Source of the DNA: Owenia fusiformis
Taxonomy: Eukaryota > Annelida > Polychaeta > Sabellida > Oweniidae
Assembly: GCA_903813345.2 (NCBI GenBank)
Contig: CAIIXF020000005.1
Location: 32,057,375 to 32,121,374 of the forward strand
DNA length: 64,000 bases
Reading direction: 5' to 3'
Part shown: positions 21,923 to 35,232 of the stretch, one piece after another
Position numbering within the stretch: position 1 is the first letter of the stretch
Layout: every line of letters starts with the position of its first letter
Program-made: the position numbers and the translations under genes
Notes under the pieces: generated by a model
What the model was told of the DNA's origin: nothing
Database searches by the model: none
The model's input: the letters and a program-made list of their open reading frames with translations, nothing else

Positions 21923-24193
21923 CTAAATTACATTACATACATCCAGCAAACAGAACTTTGCTCTACATGTGGGGCAAGGTGATTTACTGGCCATCCACCT
22001 CTCTGGCTGTGTCTGATCCTGCCTGCTGGCAAACCACTTGCCCATACATTCCAGGCACCACATCGGCCTGCAGTAACACTGTCTGCAGTCACCAGTCTCT
22101 GCATCATCACATAACTTCTGCAGCTTCACATTGGCAGTTACTTGCATACATCCTATACACGAGTCAATGTCCTGGAACAAAGAACATAATTATGTAAATG
22201 TTCAGATGGTAACGGGTAATGAAGTTAACATGGTTAATAGGGATGTTGTCCAAATGTCATCATGCACTCAGTCAATTATTTGTGAAATTTTAAAATATTG
22301 AGATATTTTGACCAGTTTTTGTCAGTGTTAGCTAAAATGAGATTTTCTAGTTGATATACAATCCTGGGAACTGAACACAGAACATATGCCTTATAGGCCT
22401 ATATATAGAACATTGGCTTTATAGACATACCATATCAGGAGGTTTAGGATAAGGTCTGTTCTCAGATACTTGTTCTCTGAATGCTGCCAAAAATCTGTCA
22501 CTAAGAGACTGGCGAATTATTACATCCTGAGCATGACGTATTGGAGCTGTGAGTTTGTCCTTTAAGTCACTGTACTCAGTGGCATTCAATCTAAAAGCAT
22601 AAGAATGTGATTGTCATGTCAATTTTTACAATATTTACAGCATAATCATACAATACATCATTACAATATTCATAGCACAACCATATAATACAGTCATCAT
22701 TATGATATTCACTGCGCAATCATATAACACAACATTACACTATTTACAGCACAATCATATAACATTTTATTACCACATTCATAAACATGCTCAAAATAAT
22801 TCATGAAATACACAATACATTATCCCTATATAGTACTAATAATATTTTCCAGGTACAACATGTAATTTTACCTTATAATAAATGATGGCACTCTATTATC
22901 TATACTCTCTACAGAGATGTTCAGATACTGGATTCCGCCAACCTGGGCCTCGTGGCTTAGGCTGTGATTCTCAGTTTGGATCAGTGTCAAGTGTGAGTCC
23001 ACCTGGTGAGCAACTTGAACATCATACGTTGTCGTTAATAAGATCCAAGAGTCAGTAGCAATCAGACGTCTTGAGTGTGCACCTGATGTGTATTTATCTA
23101 TTCGACGGAATTCGATGTCAATTGATGACGCTACGGCTCTCCACTGCCCAAATATGGAAAGTTTCTTTGCTAGTGGATGGTTATTCCATTTGTTCCTGGA
23201 CCAATAAAAGCCAACCAGTGAGGTTGTTATTGGAAGGATGACTGACACAGCCAATACAAAGCACCATGCGTTAATTGTTTGTGGAAATATAATTTCAACA
23301 TTTGAAGTTGTCCAGGCAAGACCTAGGAAATAAACTGAAAATAAAAATAAATTACAACTTTCTTTTAACTATAATCTGTGTGAATATTTGGAGTTCTAGA
23401 AAGAGTTTGCAGAGGTGGCTATCTAGGAGAATAGACATCCATTATAATTCCATCACATGGCAAATTAATATACATGTCATTACCTATACTGTTGCACTTA
23501 CTTCGGTCCAAAGCCTTCTCTATATTCCGGCTTTGAGGAGGAAGATTGAGCTGCCTTAGTATTATAAATATTGTAAATCATTGTGTCACACGCACAGTAA
23601 ATATGGCATAATAATATGAAATATACCTTTATGTATAGATTTGAAGAACATCAGCTCACATCCCCGTCTGAAACTATTGTTATATTTGATTTCTTTAAGC
23701 GAGAATAATATTTCAAATGTTATTCACGTCCAGAACCGGAAGCCATTTTTAGCTACAGCGAGAAAATTTCACCATGTGTCAAAACTCCGAAATGAAATTT
23801 TGAAATATCTAAATCCAGACAAGCAACGCTTCATCCTAAATATGATTAATATTCTTAAAAATATTTATAAAATTTATTAAAAATGAGTTCTAGGTGCGTG
23901 TAGCACAGTACATACGAAATCAATGAAGTTTCGTTTAGCTGTAAGCTAGAGACTCGAGTAATGTTGCACCATTGATATTTATACTTACAAAGAGGAAGAA
24001 AAGAGTGAAATATCATCGTTGCTGTAATCCGTTTGATGTGATAATAAATAAAATTCATCTCTTCACTACCAAGTAATCCTGACAGTAAATGCTGTATTGT
24101 CAATCCTGCAGACACAAATTCAGTTGGTGGAAATATAATACATCCACCCAAGAGGAAGTAAAGTACGGTGTAAATAGCTTCAATCGATGCCAT
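21923..24193 (-). CDS. TMEM129: TMEM129, ER-membrane E3 ubiquitin ligase
   Basis: Four exons, 24193-23989, 23322-22872, 22590-22431 and 22171-21923, give 354 aa with matching phases (human about 362). The N-terminus (ASIEAIYTVLYFLL...PPTEFVSAGLTIQHLLSG) and the second hydrophobic segment (WCFVLAVSVILPITTSLVGF) match the multi-pass TMEM129 layout. The middle holds AVASSIDIEFRRIDKYTSGA. The C-terminal cytosolic RING-like module has CIGC, CRQCYCRPMWCLECMGKWF and PCPTCRAKFC, an atypical all-Cys RING ending DVCNVI. The family works in ER-associated degradation with Derlin/p97 partners. It starts 457 bp from SMYD5 on the opposite strand. Confidence 0.95.
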
Positions 24194-24649
24194 TTTAATG
24201 TATATTATTTCAGAATGTGTTGTGAATATGCAAGAACATAATACTTGGCGCGTATTGCACGATATGTGCTCTAATCAAAATAATTTTACACGTCTTGTTT
24301 ATAAATTTCGTTGCAAGAACTGCTAAATGGCGTTAGTATTTCGCTACAGCGAAATTATCTCAAAGCGAGACTAGACTCCCGGCGCTGTGAAATTTAAAGA
24401 ATATCATATCAGATACATCATCATTAAATTATTATTTAACCTGTGATCTGAAAAATCAAAACCAAAAATCCGTCACACACCACACAAGTCCAAGTTAAAA
24501 TTGATATACAGAAATTAGCATAGGCAAAGGTCGATAGAAATATTAATTTTAAATAAAGATGGCATGGTAATCGATCTGTGTTTATCTATGTTTCTCTTTG
24601 GAAATTAGAATCAATTATGTTCAACCCCATTTCGTTCAGTGATTTAAAA
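24194..24649. promoter_or_regulatory. Head-to-head promoter interval, TMEM129 / SMYD5
   Basis: These 456 bp separate two divergent start codons, so the core promoters and 5' UTRs of both genes must lie here or overlap. No TATA box is convincing. This is inferred from gene arrangement. Confidence 0.5.
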
Positions 24650-27600
24650 ATGGCAGCCCCCATGAAAGTCGAAATTCAAGAAATTTCTCAATCAAAGGTA
24701 AATATATATGTAACATTCATTGATAGCAGTTATATATTTTGCCATTTCTATAGTTAATGGCATCATCTTTTACAGGTGAAAATCACACTCGTAATTAGGG
24801 GATCTATAGGCCGAATCTAGCACCTCAAAAATAAAAATATGGGATTTTTACTGTAATCCTATTCAAAACAAGGCAAAGTTACATATTATTTTCTGGTACA
24901 AAATAATGTATGAAGGCATGTGTCAATTTCCTTGCTTTTTCAGGAAAGTATCATTCCGTTGTCTTCTTTTAGAATATCTGGTAGAAGCTCAATGGGAACT
25001 CCAGGAAATTCTGATATTTCAGTTTTCACACTTTCTATTTTTCCAAATTTTCAAAGTTCCCAGACAACACAGGAGCTAACATTGACCTGTTTCCAGGTTT
25101 ACCAAAAGTAGACAGTGTAATGATACTTTCCTGAAAAAAAGCAAGGAAATACACTAGTGCCTTCATACTTAATTTTGTACCAGAAAATAACATGTGCATA
25201 GCAATTTTTTACCAAAATGTTATTTTCCAGCTGAACCTTAAAAATAAGAGAATTTTCAACAGGCCATACTTCAGTGGATGAGATTGTACAAAATGTAAAA
25301 TATGGGAATTTTAGCGGATGTGTAATTGAAAATCCACCTGTCATTTAAATGTATTTCCCAATTGAAAAAAGCCTATGGAAAATCATCTCCAATTATCACC
25401 TAACTTACTATTGATAATTAGTTGAAAGTTAGGTGTAAAAATTCACATGAAAATGAGCTAATTATCAACTTAATTAACGCTTAATTTGCAACTTAATTAA
25501 CGATTAACTATCATCAATATGCAAATGAGCTGTTTACGTAAATTAGTTGAAAGTTAGTTGTAAGTTTGATGTAAGTTAATCTCTAATTATCACCTAACTT
25601 ACTATTGATAATTAGTTGAAAGTTAGGTTTAAGTCAGATTTGTGACATCTCAAAAATGACTCGCTTCTTTTTTGCTTCTCTTCACTCGGAGATTTTTGCT
25701 TCATCTTGAACTATTTTGTGACGGAATATTCATCTTAATTACGATCTTTCAGAACAAGTTTTCAAATTGACCTAGTTTTAAACCAATCAACGATCGACTC
25801 GCTAAACCAATCAGCGACGATGTCATCTCAATACAGATTTACATTATAAGCGTATGTCATCTTTGAACCCTGGGGTTTCTCCCCCTCTTTTTTAAAGCTA
25901 TTCTATTTTGCAAATTTTTAAGATTCATGAAAAGCATGTGAAAACATCATTATTGCCATCAACAACTAAAATCAGAACACAAACATTAGACTATAATGTT
26001 ACATAATAAGGACGTAACAGATATAATCCAAAAAATGTTTTGAAATGTCTTTGATCTAACAATCATTATTTAGAAGAGCACATTTGGATTACTTGTGAAA
26101 TATAGGTAACCCATGTTAGTACCTAAATTGCATTCTAGGATTAATATTATATGATCTGATTCAAAAAGATTTTTAAATTCATAAACATTTCAGACAGAAG
26201 TGTGAATAAGATTTAACATACATTGCATTCATGTTCTACATACCCTTATAATAATGTTGACCAAATTTCATGGTAGTATACGCACCATTCACGTTGTAAT
26301 TCTCAATTTTATGAGAGAAATATCTCTCACATGTTTTCTTTTTCCACCATCTTGAAATTAAATTTAGGGGGTTTGTATTTCTAAATCATGGGCCTAATTT
26401 ACGACTAATTATCATTATAATCATCCTATATGTTAACTATCAACCAATAATCTACTTCAGAACAAAAACGTTTTAATTTACCACTTACTATCACCCTCAA
26501 ACATTTCATATCTTAATTATCAACTAAAAATCATAAATCAGCATTATTGTAAGTTAATTTACGTTGAACTTGCTACTGATAATTAGGCCATAATTATCAT
26601 TGATTTAATTAACGCTTAACTTTAATTCCAATTGCCAGCAGAATTGTTGATAATTAGTTGTAAATTAGTTGGTAATAAGTTGGTAATTAGTTTTATTTTT
26701 CAATTGGGTTATGTTCAAAACTTTACACTAATGCTCGCTGGAGGTCTCTCGCATCGTTCCATTATATCCTTGGTGATGATGGGGCGTCATCCTTCAGGGA
26801 GGAATGGGGTAGCGACCCTTGATAGCAAATAGCAATACATCCCGGTACTTTTAATTCCACATTGATTCAAACATTAAGAATTTTGATCTACGACATTAGT
26901 ATTTCCCGAGTGCTGGAACAAAAGATTGGATTTTCCAATATTGTCTGGATACATATCCCCTAAAATTTGTATATTTTTCATTTTGTAAATTCTCATCCAC
27001 TGATGTATGGGCTCTTGAAAATTCTCTTATTTTTAACATGGTAAATCCCCACTTCAGCAAATGCATGACTCATTTATTTATGGTCCAAACTGTACATGTA
27101 CATGTAGTTACATATATTTATTATCACATTTATCATTTAGGGCAGAGGATTCATTGCTATACATCCAATATGTGAAGGTGAGATCCTGTTTGAAGAGGAA
27201 CCTATTGTATGCTGCCAGTTCCTTTGGAATGCCTTCTACAAGTATGCTGCATGTGACCACTGTATGAAAGCACTGGAGACAGCTGAGGAGAATGCAAGAC
27301 GCCTGTGCAATAATCACACACTTGTTTTGCCTCACCCAGAATGCTGCAGTGTCAATAAGCAGCTGTATTCAGTTTGTCCACATTGTCAGGTATGCAAAAG
27401 TATATACATGTACAGGGTACTACTGTAAACATAATAAACTTTGATTGATTATTTCAGTTTTTATAGATTTTTGAAAATTATACAAAATAACCTTATAATG
27501 ACTGCCAATAGATGGCAAAGAATTCAGTGGGAATATCAACGTCATGGAGTATTAATGAACTGCCCTCTATAGGAGTCCCTGCTCTCATTATTTTGGCAAT

Positions 27601-30600
27601 ATTTTTGATTTATGAAAACTATTCAATGAACAGATATATACATAATATTTATCGTGTCATGTTTACATTGAATCACTCTGCAGGTGCAGTATTGTAGTGA
27701 GGTTTGTAGAGATACAGCTTGGGGGATGTACCATGAATCACTTTGTACAAGACAGTCAAGTAAAGACCCAGACCACCCTCTTGAAAAGCTGCAGGAAATA
27801 TGGAGGTATTACAAATCTTATTACAAACTCATCATTATGTAAAAGTTGTTTGCTACATAATTTCAGCCATTAAGGAATTTTGATTATTAATTTGAAATTA
27901 AATCATCCAATTTAGACTTGTACAGTACTTATAAGTTTAGAAATTTATAGGGGACACAAAGTTTCTGTTTCTACTTTCTTGTTTGTTTGTTTTTAGAAAT
28001 CTGCACTTTCCACCTGAGACTGCTAATATAATGTTAGTAGCTAGATTGATAGCCACTGTGAAACAGGTGAGACTATAGTGTTGTTGGTAAATGATGATGA
28101 ACTCAAAGGAAAACAATTTTTTCAATTGATATGGTCAAGTTAGTGTTTCCTCTGTACATATTGTGAAAATATTTAATTCTAATTGACTAATCTTCATTTC
28201 TTTTGAAGGCAAAAAATAAAGATTTAATACTACAAAAACTATCAAAATTTTGCCGGACAACCAAAAATGAGGAGAAAGAGATAGCACACAAGCTGTTAGG
28301 TGCAGAGTTCCAGGCACAACTGGACGTGTTGCGTACACATACCACCGAGGCACTGCATGAGGAGACTGTAGAAACGGTAGGTGTATTCTAGTCTAATATG
28401 TTGAGCTTTTAAATTTAATTGGATAGGCCCTAATATCGCCTGGAAACCAATAGTATTTATTTTGATTGAGACATTTTTACTTTTTGTTTGCCTTCTGTTC
28501 TCTGACCCAATTGCAACACCGGGTGGTGAAACTCGTAATTTCATACTGGCACCTTGGTAATTGGCCATGCTTTATTGAGGTTGTTTTGTAAATTTTGTAT
28601 ATTGTGTAGGGTGTGAACTTGATTTCAAAGTGACTCACCATCTTAGTGAATCCTAGACTATTTCTTATTTAAAGAGAATCAAAACAACCTGTATCGTGTA
28701 CCATCAACAGTTTTTATCGCACTTTGAAAAAGTGCTATATTGTCGTCGTCTTGTGCTGTTGGGCGGGCGGGCGTGCGGGCGGGCGGGACATAAACCAAAT
28801 CTTGTCATCAAATTTCCAGGATAACCACTAACCTGTTCAACTTGAAATTTTTACACATGCAATAGCAGACTAGTACCAAGATCTGATTAGGTTTAGGGCA
28901 TGCTGGGTAAACTACGTGGCGGCCATCTTGAATTTTTCAACAAATCTTGTCATCAAAATTCCAGGAAAACCACTTATCCGTTCAACTTGAAATTTTTACA
29001 GATGCAAGAGCAGACTATTGCCAAGATCTGATTAGGTTTTGGGTATGCTGGCTGCATTACATGGTGGCCATTTTGAATTTTTCAATTTGGCGGCCATTTT
29101 GAATTTTTCAACTTGCTCCAAATTGACCAATTTTTTTTTTAAAAACATCTACAAGTTCTCAGAAGTTCAAATCTGACCTTAGATATCAGATTTGACCTTT
29201 CGTTCACCTTCAGTGGCCTTGAAAAGGTCAAAAAGTTGATTTTCTAAATTGATATTTTGGATTTAAATTTAGTTCAGCTTAATTACAAAACACCTACTGA
29301 GGTCTGGAAAAGTTAAATTTTCAAGGTCGAAGGTCATCAAATTAGGTCACAAACAATGTTATCTACATTTTCCCAAAGTTCAAGACTACAAATAAATTCT
29401 TGTCATCAAAATTGCAGGAAAACCGCTAACCTTGTCAACTTGAAATGTTTACAGATGCAAGAGCAGACTAGTGCCAAGGTCTGATTAGGTTTTGGCCATG
29501 CTGGGTAAATTGCATGGTGGCCAGTTTGCTCTTCAAAGTGCGATATTTATCACTGTGTGTCTTGTTAATCATTTCTAGTAGCTCAACAATCTTTTTTTAT
29601 TTAAAAATATTTCCTCTCTTAAAATTACATATATTGCTGATTACACCATGAGCCCATGATTACACTGACACTTAAATAAGTGTATCAATGCGAAAAAAAA
29701 TAATTTGTACTCTGAGTCACATGGAAATTGTTTTCATTACTTGGTAGTATATTGTGTAGCTATCGTGAATCCAGCAAATGATTATGTTGGCCTTTTGGGT
29801 AATGTATTAAGGTTTTGTTGTGTCTGTTTCAGTGGTTCACTCCTGAAGGATTCAACTCTCTGTTTGCTCTCATAGGGACCAATGGCCAGGGTGTAGGCAC
29901 AAGGTACTAAGCAAACATTTGATAATGATTATTTCCCTTCCTAGTATAAATCACTAGTTTTTGATACAGGGTAGCCCAGAGAAGTCTAAGATCCTCTTTA
30001 GTTGTAAGGAAATTCTCTCTGTCTCTGTTAAAATAGTCTCTTGACTTCTGAATAGTAGTCTTGAGGAATGGGGCAGGATACAAGTATTGATACCATGGGC
30101 TTTCAACTAGATTTTAGATTTCTAATTGAAAGCCCATGTTGATACTCAACAGGGATATTGATAGAGTCCTGCATTGGTTTGATAATGTGGAAGAGTACAC
30201 TCTTTAGTGTACAAGTATTGTATTATAAGATAAATTAACATGCTCGTATTGCTTGTAATTGTGAGGTACATGTAAAAATCATTGTTTGTACCATATTTGT
30301 AGAAAATTCTAAATTTTGACTATCTTCATATCATTCACCAGAATTGCAAATATTTTGTGTTTCAGTTCATTGAGTACATGGGTAAATAACTGTGATGACC
30401 TTGACCTGCCTTCTACAGATAGAGAAACTCTTGATGCATTTATTGATAAACTCTATGAAGATATTGAAAAAGGTAAAATGTTATTAGGTCAGGTCAGGTA
30501 TCCTCACAAAATGTGTTACACATGTGTATTGTAGTCGTAAACCTACTCATAACTTACTCACATTATAAGTCTTCTTAAACCTGTTGTCAATAAATCTACT

Positions 30601-32708
30601 TTAATGGTTTACACAATGTAAGATACAAGAAGGCAAGATTTTATAAATACATGTATTATAAGTTATTGAATGATTTGAAGTGCAATACAGGATATATTCT
30701 GCTCGAGAAATTCCATATTGGAACGAGACGAAGTCGAGTGCCAATACAGAATATCGAGAATGTCCCCTCCGTACCAATATTTTCTATATTGCGACGGAGA
30801 TGATCAATGGGGACAATCTCAGTAGCAATACATATTGGTACAGCACAAGAACTGACCAATCAGAAGGCTTCGTTTTACAGATCATGCGATAATTCATTAT
30901 ATTGAATCCTTTTTATACACATTTTTTTCCCCTATATTTGGTCATTTATTCCTCTTTGTTTCTTGATATTTGAGAAGCTGGGTTGGCACTTATAAGGGGA
31001 TGGGTGAGCACCTATAATGTAAATTACAACATTTTTTTAGCCTCTCCTTTTATATTTATCATTTTGTGACTGTTTCAGAATCGGGTAATTTCACAAACTG
31101 TGAAGGATCTGCTCTATATGCACTGCAGAGTACAGGTAAAACAATTAACGTTTTATAAATGTTAGATTGATTGATTGATTGGCACATATATAGGCAAATT
31201 ATAAGTTAATTCAGAATTTAGGCTACCGTATTCTCTATAAAGACCACACATCTCCCATGTGATTTTCATGATGAATATAGTCTCGAGGTAATTTAGAATT
31301 GACTTATACATGTAAGCAAACAAGTTTTACTCCCTTTCCAATGGTACTTTGAGCTATTCTAATATCACATTGTATATTTTTGGTTATTATTGATTTTCAC
31401 CTATTATCAGCAATAATTTTTTCTAAATATTTTATATAATTTTAAATGTGTTTCTCCATACATGTATTTCACTCTTTTCCATGTTAATTTTATGAGGACA
31501 TTGAGACAATTTAGTGGAAATGCCCCCGAATGTACACATAAAATTTCAATGTGGAATTTTCCTTTTGTTTCTTTTGTTCTAGCCAACCATAGTTGTGAAC
31601 CCAATGCAGAAGTAGTATTTCCCCACGACAATTTTATTGTTGGATTGAAAGCTACATGTGATATACAACCTGGGGAGGTAAGACACAATTGATACAAAAG
31701 TATAATTTATAACGTATTGTAGTATCCAATATGTTTTAATAGACCAAAGATAGAAGAAAACATGAGAAACAAGTTTTATGTTTTGACTTTGTACTGTGTA
31801 CCGTGTGTCGAATAAGTCCTGTACCTTCTGTAAAGCCAGAACTGTAATACTAATTGCACCAAGTGGGTGATATACCATTGGAAAGAGCATCCAAAGTGGT
31901 CTACTGTATATTTTACACCTGCTTATTTTGATTTATTTTTTTATTTTTTTAAACTACAATTTTGATAATTACGACTTAATTATTTATGTTATGTTAATCA
32001 TACACTGCACTTACACTGCACTGGTAATACTATAAGCATTATAGTGTTTTAAAAGCACATTTAAACGAAATGAAATATAAGATAAATGTGACGCTGCACA
32101 AGATACATGTATGTAGTTTCACAATGTGAAGAGCTACATATTGAATGTTTGTTTATTTATAAGGAGGTGTGTATTTGTTACCTTGATTGCTGCCAGCGAG
32201 GCAGAAGTCGCCATTCAAGACAGAAAATATTAAGGTAACTAAGAAGTAGGCAAGAGTATCTGTATTTACAAACAATATTACAGTACGGCTTGATGTTTTA
32301 CACAATACAATTGGTGCACTTATTACATTTTATTAATTATGTCACCACCTCTTCATTATGTCACCACCAGAAGTGGTGACATATCATTGTTGTCTCCAAC
32401 TTTTTTGCAAATGGTGTTCAGCGGACAGAATTTTGCAAATTGCGTCTGTAACAGTGTTGATTTTGACTTCTGCCTTGGTCTGTACTATGTATTGTATAAT
32501 GTAGATCAGTAATTGGATTGATGACAATTTTTAACTCAACACAACACATGATTCAACACACATTTATTGGACCAATAAAACATATGAATATAACTTTTTC
32601 AGGGAGAACTATTTATTTCGATGTGACTGCAGTAAATGCCTCCTTGAAGCTGGTGATCCTGAAGAAACATCTAGTGAAGAATCTGAGGATGACATGGAAG
32701 AAAGCTGA
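24650..32708 (+). CDS. SMYD5: SMYD5, SET/MYND-type protein-lysine methyltransferase
   Basis: Eleven exons: 24650-24697, 27141-27389, 27684-27805, 27997-28066, 28209-28376, 29833-29903, 30366-30472, 31079-31135, 31583-31677, 32164-32234, 32603-32708. All phases agree, giving 387 aa. The SET N-part [21 protein letters not shown] is followed by a MYND-like zinc cluster (CDHC at 54-57, CPHC at 95-98, C103, C107). The linker has [19 protein letters not shown]. The SET core has NHSCEPNAE (299 on) and [14 protein letters not shown], and the post-SET Cys cluster is CDCSKC. By family it methylates histone or ribosomal-protein lysines using SAM. The acidic C-terminal tail ([15 protein letters not shown]) is shorter than the long Glu run of mammalian SMYD5. 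The first intron (2.4 kb) is almost all inverted-repeat DNA. Confidence 0.95.
24883..27045. repeat. Nested inverted repeats filling SMYD5 intron 1
   Basis: Two systems are visible. One is a pair of about 75 bp: 24890-24955 and 25118-25192, sharing TTCTGGTAC...AAATTTCCTTGC-type sequence and CAGGAAAGTATCATT. The other is a wider pair: 25215-25310 and 26945-27045, sharing CTCATCCACTGA, TATGG and TTGAAAATTCTCTTATTTTT in inverted orientation. Between them the motif ATTGATAATTAGTTGAAAGT and its inverses recur (25395-25620 and 26560-26690). Confidence 0.7.
28717..29551. mobile_element. Element with TATCGCACTTTGAA ends and repeated ~145-bp modules
   Basis: The left end reads TATCGCACTTTGAA (28717). 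The right end reads TTCAAAGTGCGATATT (to about 29551), its inverted match. Inside, the phrase CAAATCTTGTCATCAAAATT...GAAATTTTTACA...AGATCTGATTAGGTTT appears three times (about 28795, 28940, 29398). A G-rich GGGCGGGC tract lies near 28760. It is non-coding and lies in SMYD5 intron 5. Confidence 0.65.
30092..30140. repeat. Mini-hairpin of the CATGGGCTTTCAACTAG family
   Basis: CATGGGCTTTCAACTAGA and TCTAATTGAAAGCCCATG face each other over a few bases. The sequence equals the termini of the 34016-34556 element, as if only the two ends remain. Confidence 0.6.
32348..32470 (-). mobile_element. ATGTCACCACC-family MITE, copy 1
   Basis: It carries TATGTCACCACCAGAAGTGGTGACAT with the family body (TGTCTCCAACTTTTTTGCAA). 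Related copies lie at 38884, 43221, 52203, 52829 and 57793. Confidence 0.6.
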
Positions 32709-35200
32709 TGATCCTGAAAAATATCTACAAATTACATCTACTGATGATCCTGAAAATATGTCTATCGTATTTGACACTTCCAGTGATAATAGAAAAATAT
32801 CAATTTGGCATTATGCACTATTCAAGGGTGTGCATGAGACCCCCCCCCCATGTGAGGAAGGGTAGGGGATTTTTACAAAATCAAAATTGGGTTTTTAAAT
32901 TCCCTACCCAGGGAACAACCTAGTGAGTCAGTTTCTCCACCCTGGGAGCAATTTTGCTGGTTAGATATAGTCAAAACTCCTATTACCAGGAATATGCATT
33001 TTAATCTGCTGGGATGAAGCACTATGTCAAAGCTCCTTTGACAAGCTCCTTGGACAATACCGCTTGTCAAATTCCCAGTCCTTCAGACATTTGGGTGACG
33101 CATGCAAACCTTGGTGCATTATTTTGGAAGGTATCATACCCCTTTAACATACAGCACATGTATCTGTGGCTAAAGAGACAGAAAGTTTTGAGAAATGGAA
33201 TGGAAACTTACACTAGTTCAATTTACTTGAACATGATATCTGAGACCTTATTAAATTATCAATGTTCTGTATTGTTTCTTTTTGATTTTAGTTTCTTTCC
33301 TATAAAATGTTGAAATATTACTTTTTAACTTACTAAATGAAAGAAAACATTAACATTGGTATTTTTCTGAGAGTATCAAAACAGAGCACTTTTCATGTAA
33401 TTTCTATGTGAATTGCCTGCATTTTTATATACCAATGAAAACACCCCAGTATATTTGTAAGTGGAATACAACCTAGGAGTTGTACAAGTGAGAGCAAAAA
33501 ATAAACTGGATGTGAATCCCAAAATAATTTTATTGTTTCTGAGATTTACATGTACATAAAGAGAGGAATATATAGGAGTAACTGGTCGAGGCATTACTCT
33601 TCCCAGAGTTATTTTGCAATAAATCATCTATGACATAACATAATGAAAGGAAACCATACACCCATTGGTATTTTTCAGAGAGGATCAGAACACTTTCAAT
33701 GGAATTTCTGTGGGAGTTACTTGCATTTAATTTATGTATCAATGAAAACACCTCACTCTATTTTTATTAGGTAATATAACAGTTCCTGTCAAGTAAAAAA
33801 TAACAATTGGAAAAATTGGGGCTTAATTCTCTTGACAATTTGGAAAATTGGAGGTAATCGAAGATTCTAAAATCTGACGTTTTTAGAAAATCAGGGTTTC
33901 AAAAAATTGGGAGGAAAACCAGTATTTTAACAGGGTAATTGTTTCAGAAGAAAAATCAGGTTGTCAACAGTTTTTAAAGGGGAAGAAAATCATGCTTCTT
34001 TTAAATTAAAATGGGACCATGGGCTTTCAACTAGAAGGGTAGGCAACTTCCCATATTTCATACATAAACATTGCCATGGGTTTTCAAAATTGGAGAATGT
34101 ACACATTCCAAGAAAATCTTATTTTGTACTTTTTATTGATGATTAAAAGAAATAACTCAAAAATAAAAACATGATCTTCTACATACATCTTGATAATTTA
34201 ATAAAAATTGGAATTCATCATAATTATGACAATACAGAAAGTGAACATTCTCCCACAAATTATGTTTTTATTGGAATGTGTTCTTGAATAATTACCCACA
34301 ATGCAATACTCAAAGAGAACATCTTGATAACTCTTATTCTTATTGGTCTCTTTTGTTTACTTTTATATGATATTGAATATATTTTATGCTTAAATCATAT
34401 TAAAAATTGATTTTTATTCAAAATAATACTAAAACATATACATTTATCTAATACTTTTTGAAATATTGCCATAAAAGGGAAGCATGTCATTGCTCATTTT
34501 GAAGGTCTCATGTTATTACATAGAGTTGCATACCCTTCTAGTTGAAAGCCCATGATGGGACAAATATCAGGGGAAGAGTAGTTTTTCTAGAAGTACAAAT
34601 TTGAAAATCAGAGTAAATGGGGGGGGGGAGGAGTCGATGGGTCCGTGGTTAGGCCCACAAGGCTTACTTAGTTTGCACAAAGCTATCTCCTGAGATCAGG
34701 AGATCTAAAGATGGCTATGTGCAAATGAAGTAACACAAGGCTAGCATAACAACTTTACAGTTCCGAATTACAGGGCATGGGTGTGGCCAGGGGTGGGATC
34801 CGATCGCTACCATACCCACTTACCAAGTTCTTTATTAAGAACACTGGATTTTAAGAATAATTAAGTGTTATTGAACTTGTTTTTAACTTTTTATACAGTG
34901 GATTTTAGAAACTTTTACCTAGCATTTACAAGTGACAGCAATCCCGGGGACAGCACAAAGAGATAAACCAGCACAGAGAGACTATTTGGTGACATAAAAG
35001 CACCATAAGGATACCAACAACAAGGCTTTGTAAAAATGTCAATCATCCACAACCCGGATCCACAATAACAACTAATTCAGTTCTACTGACATACAAGTGA
35101 AGTGAATATGGTAAATGTGTTAAATTACTTTTTAGTTGATTTATAGATGTCGCTGTTATTCATCTCAATTATAGATGTCACGCCAACCTCACTAAACAAG
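32709..35200. other. SMYD5-IDE intergenic interval
   Basis: No gene is recognised. It contains the SMYD5 3' UTR, a 110-bp direct repeat (about 33344-33460 and 33655-33770, sharing ATTTCTGTG..., GCATTT and CAATGAAAACACC), the 34016-34556 element, and a poly-G run near 34620. Confidence 0.55.
34016..34556. mobile_element. 541-bp element with CATGGGCTTTCAACTAGAAG ends
   Basis: The left end CATGGGCTTTCAACTAGAAG is mirrored at the right by CTTCTAGTTGAAAGCCCATG. The match runs on for a few bases (GGTAGGCAAC / GTTGCATACC). The body is AT-rich with no significant ORF. It is the same family as 30092-30140. Confidence 0.7.
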
Positions 35201-35221
35201 ATGGCTTGCAAAATTTTCTAA
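35201..35221 (+). promoter_or_regulatory. Short upstream ORF before IDE start
   Basis: ATG at 35201 opens a six-codon ORF (MACKIF) that stops at 35221, 11 bp before the first IDE ATG at 35233. If this is in the mRNA leader it would lower use of the first IDE start. The transcription start is unknown. Confidence 0.4.
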
Positions 35222-35232
35222 AAATTCCACAG

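Noticed and set aside
32518-32865. 115-residue plus-strand ORF at the SMYD5 end
   Set aside because: It reads through the last SMYD5 exon in the wrong frame; the SMYD5 frame stops at 32708.
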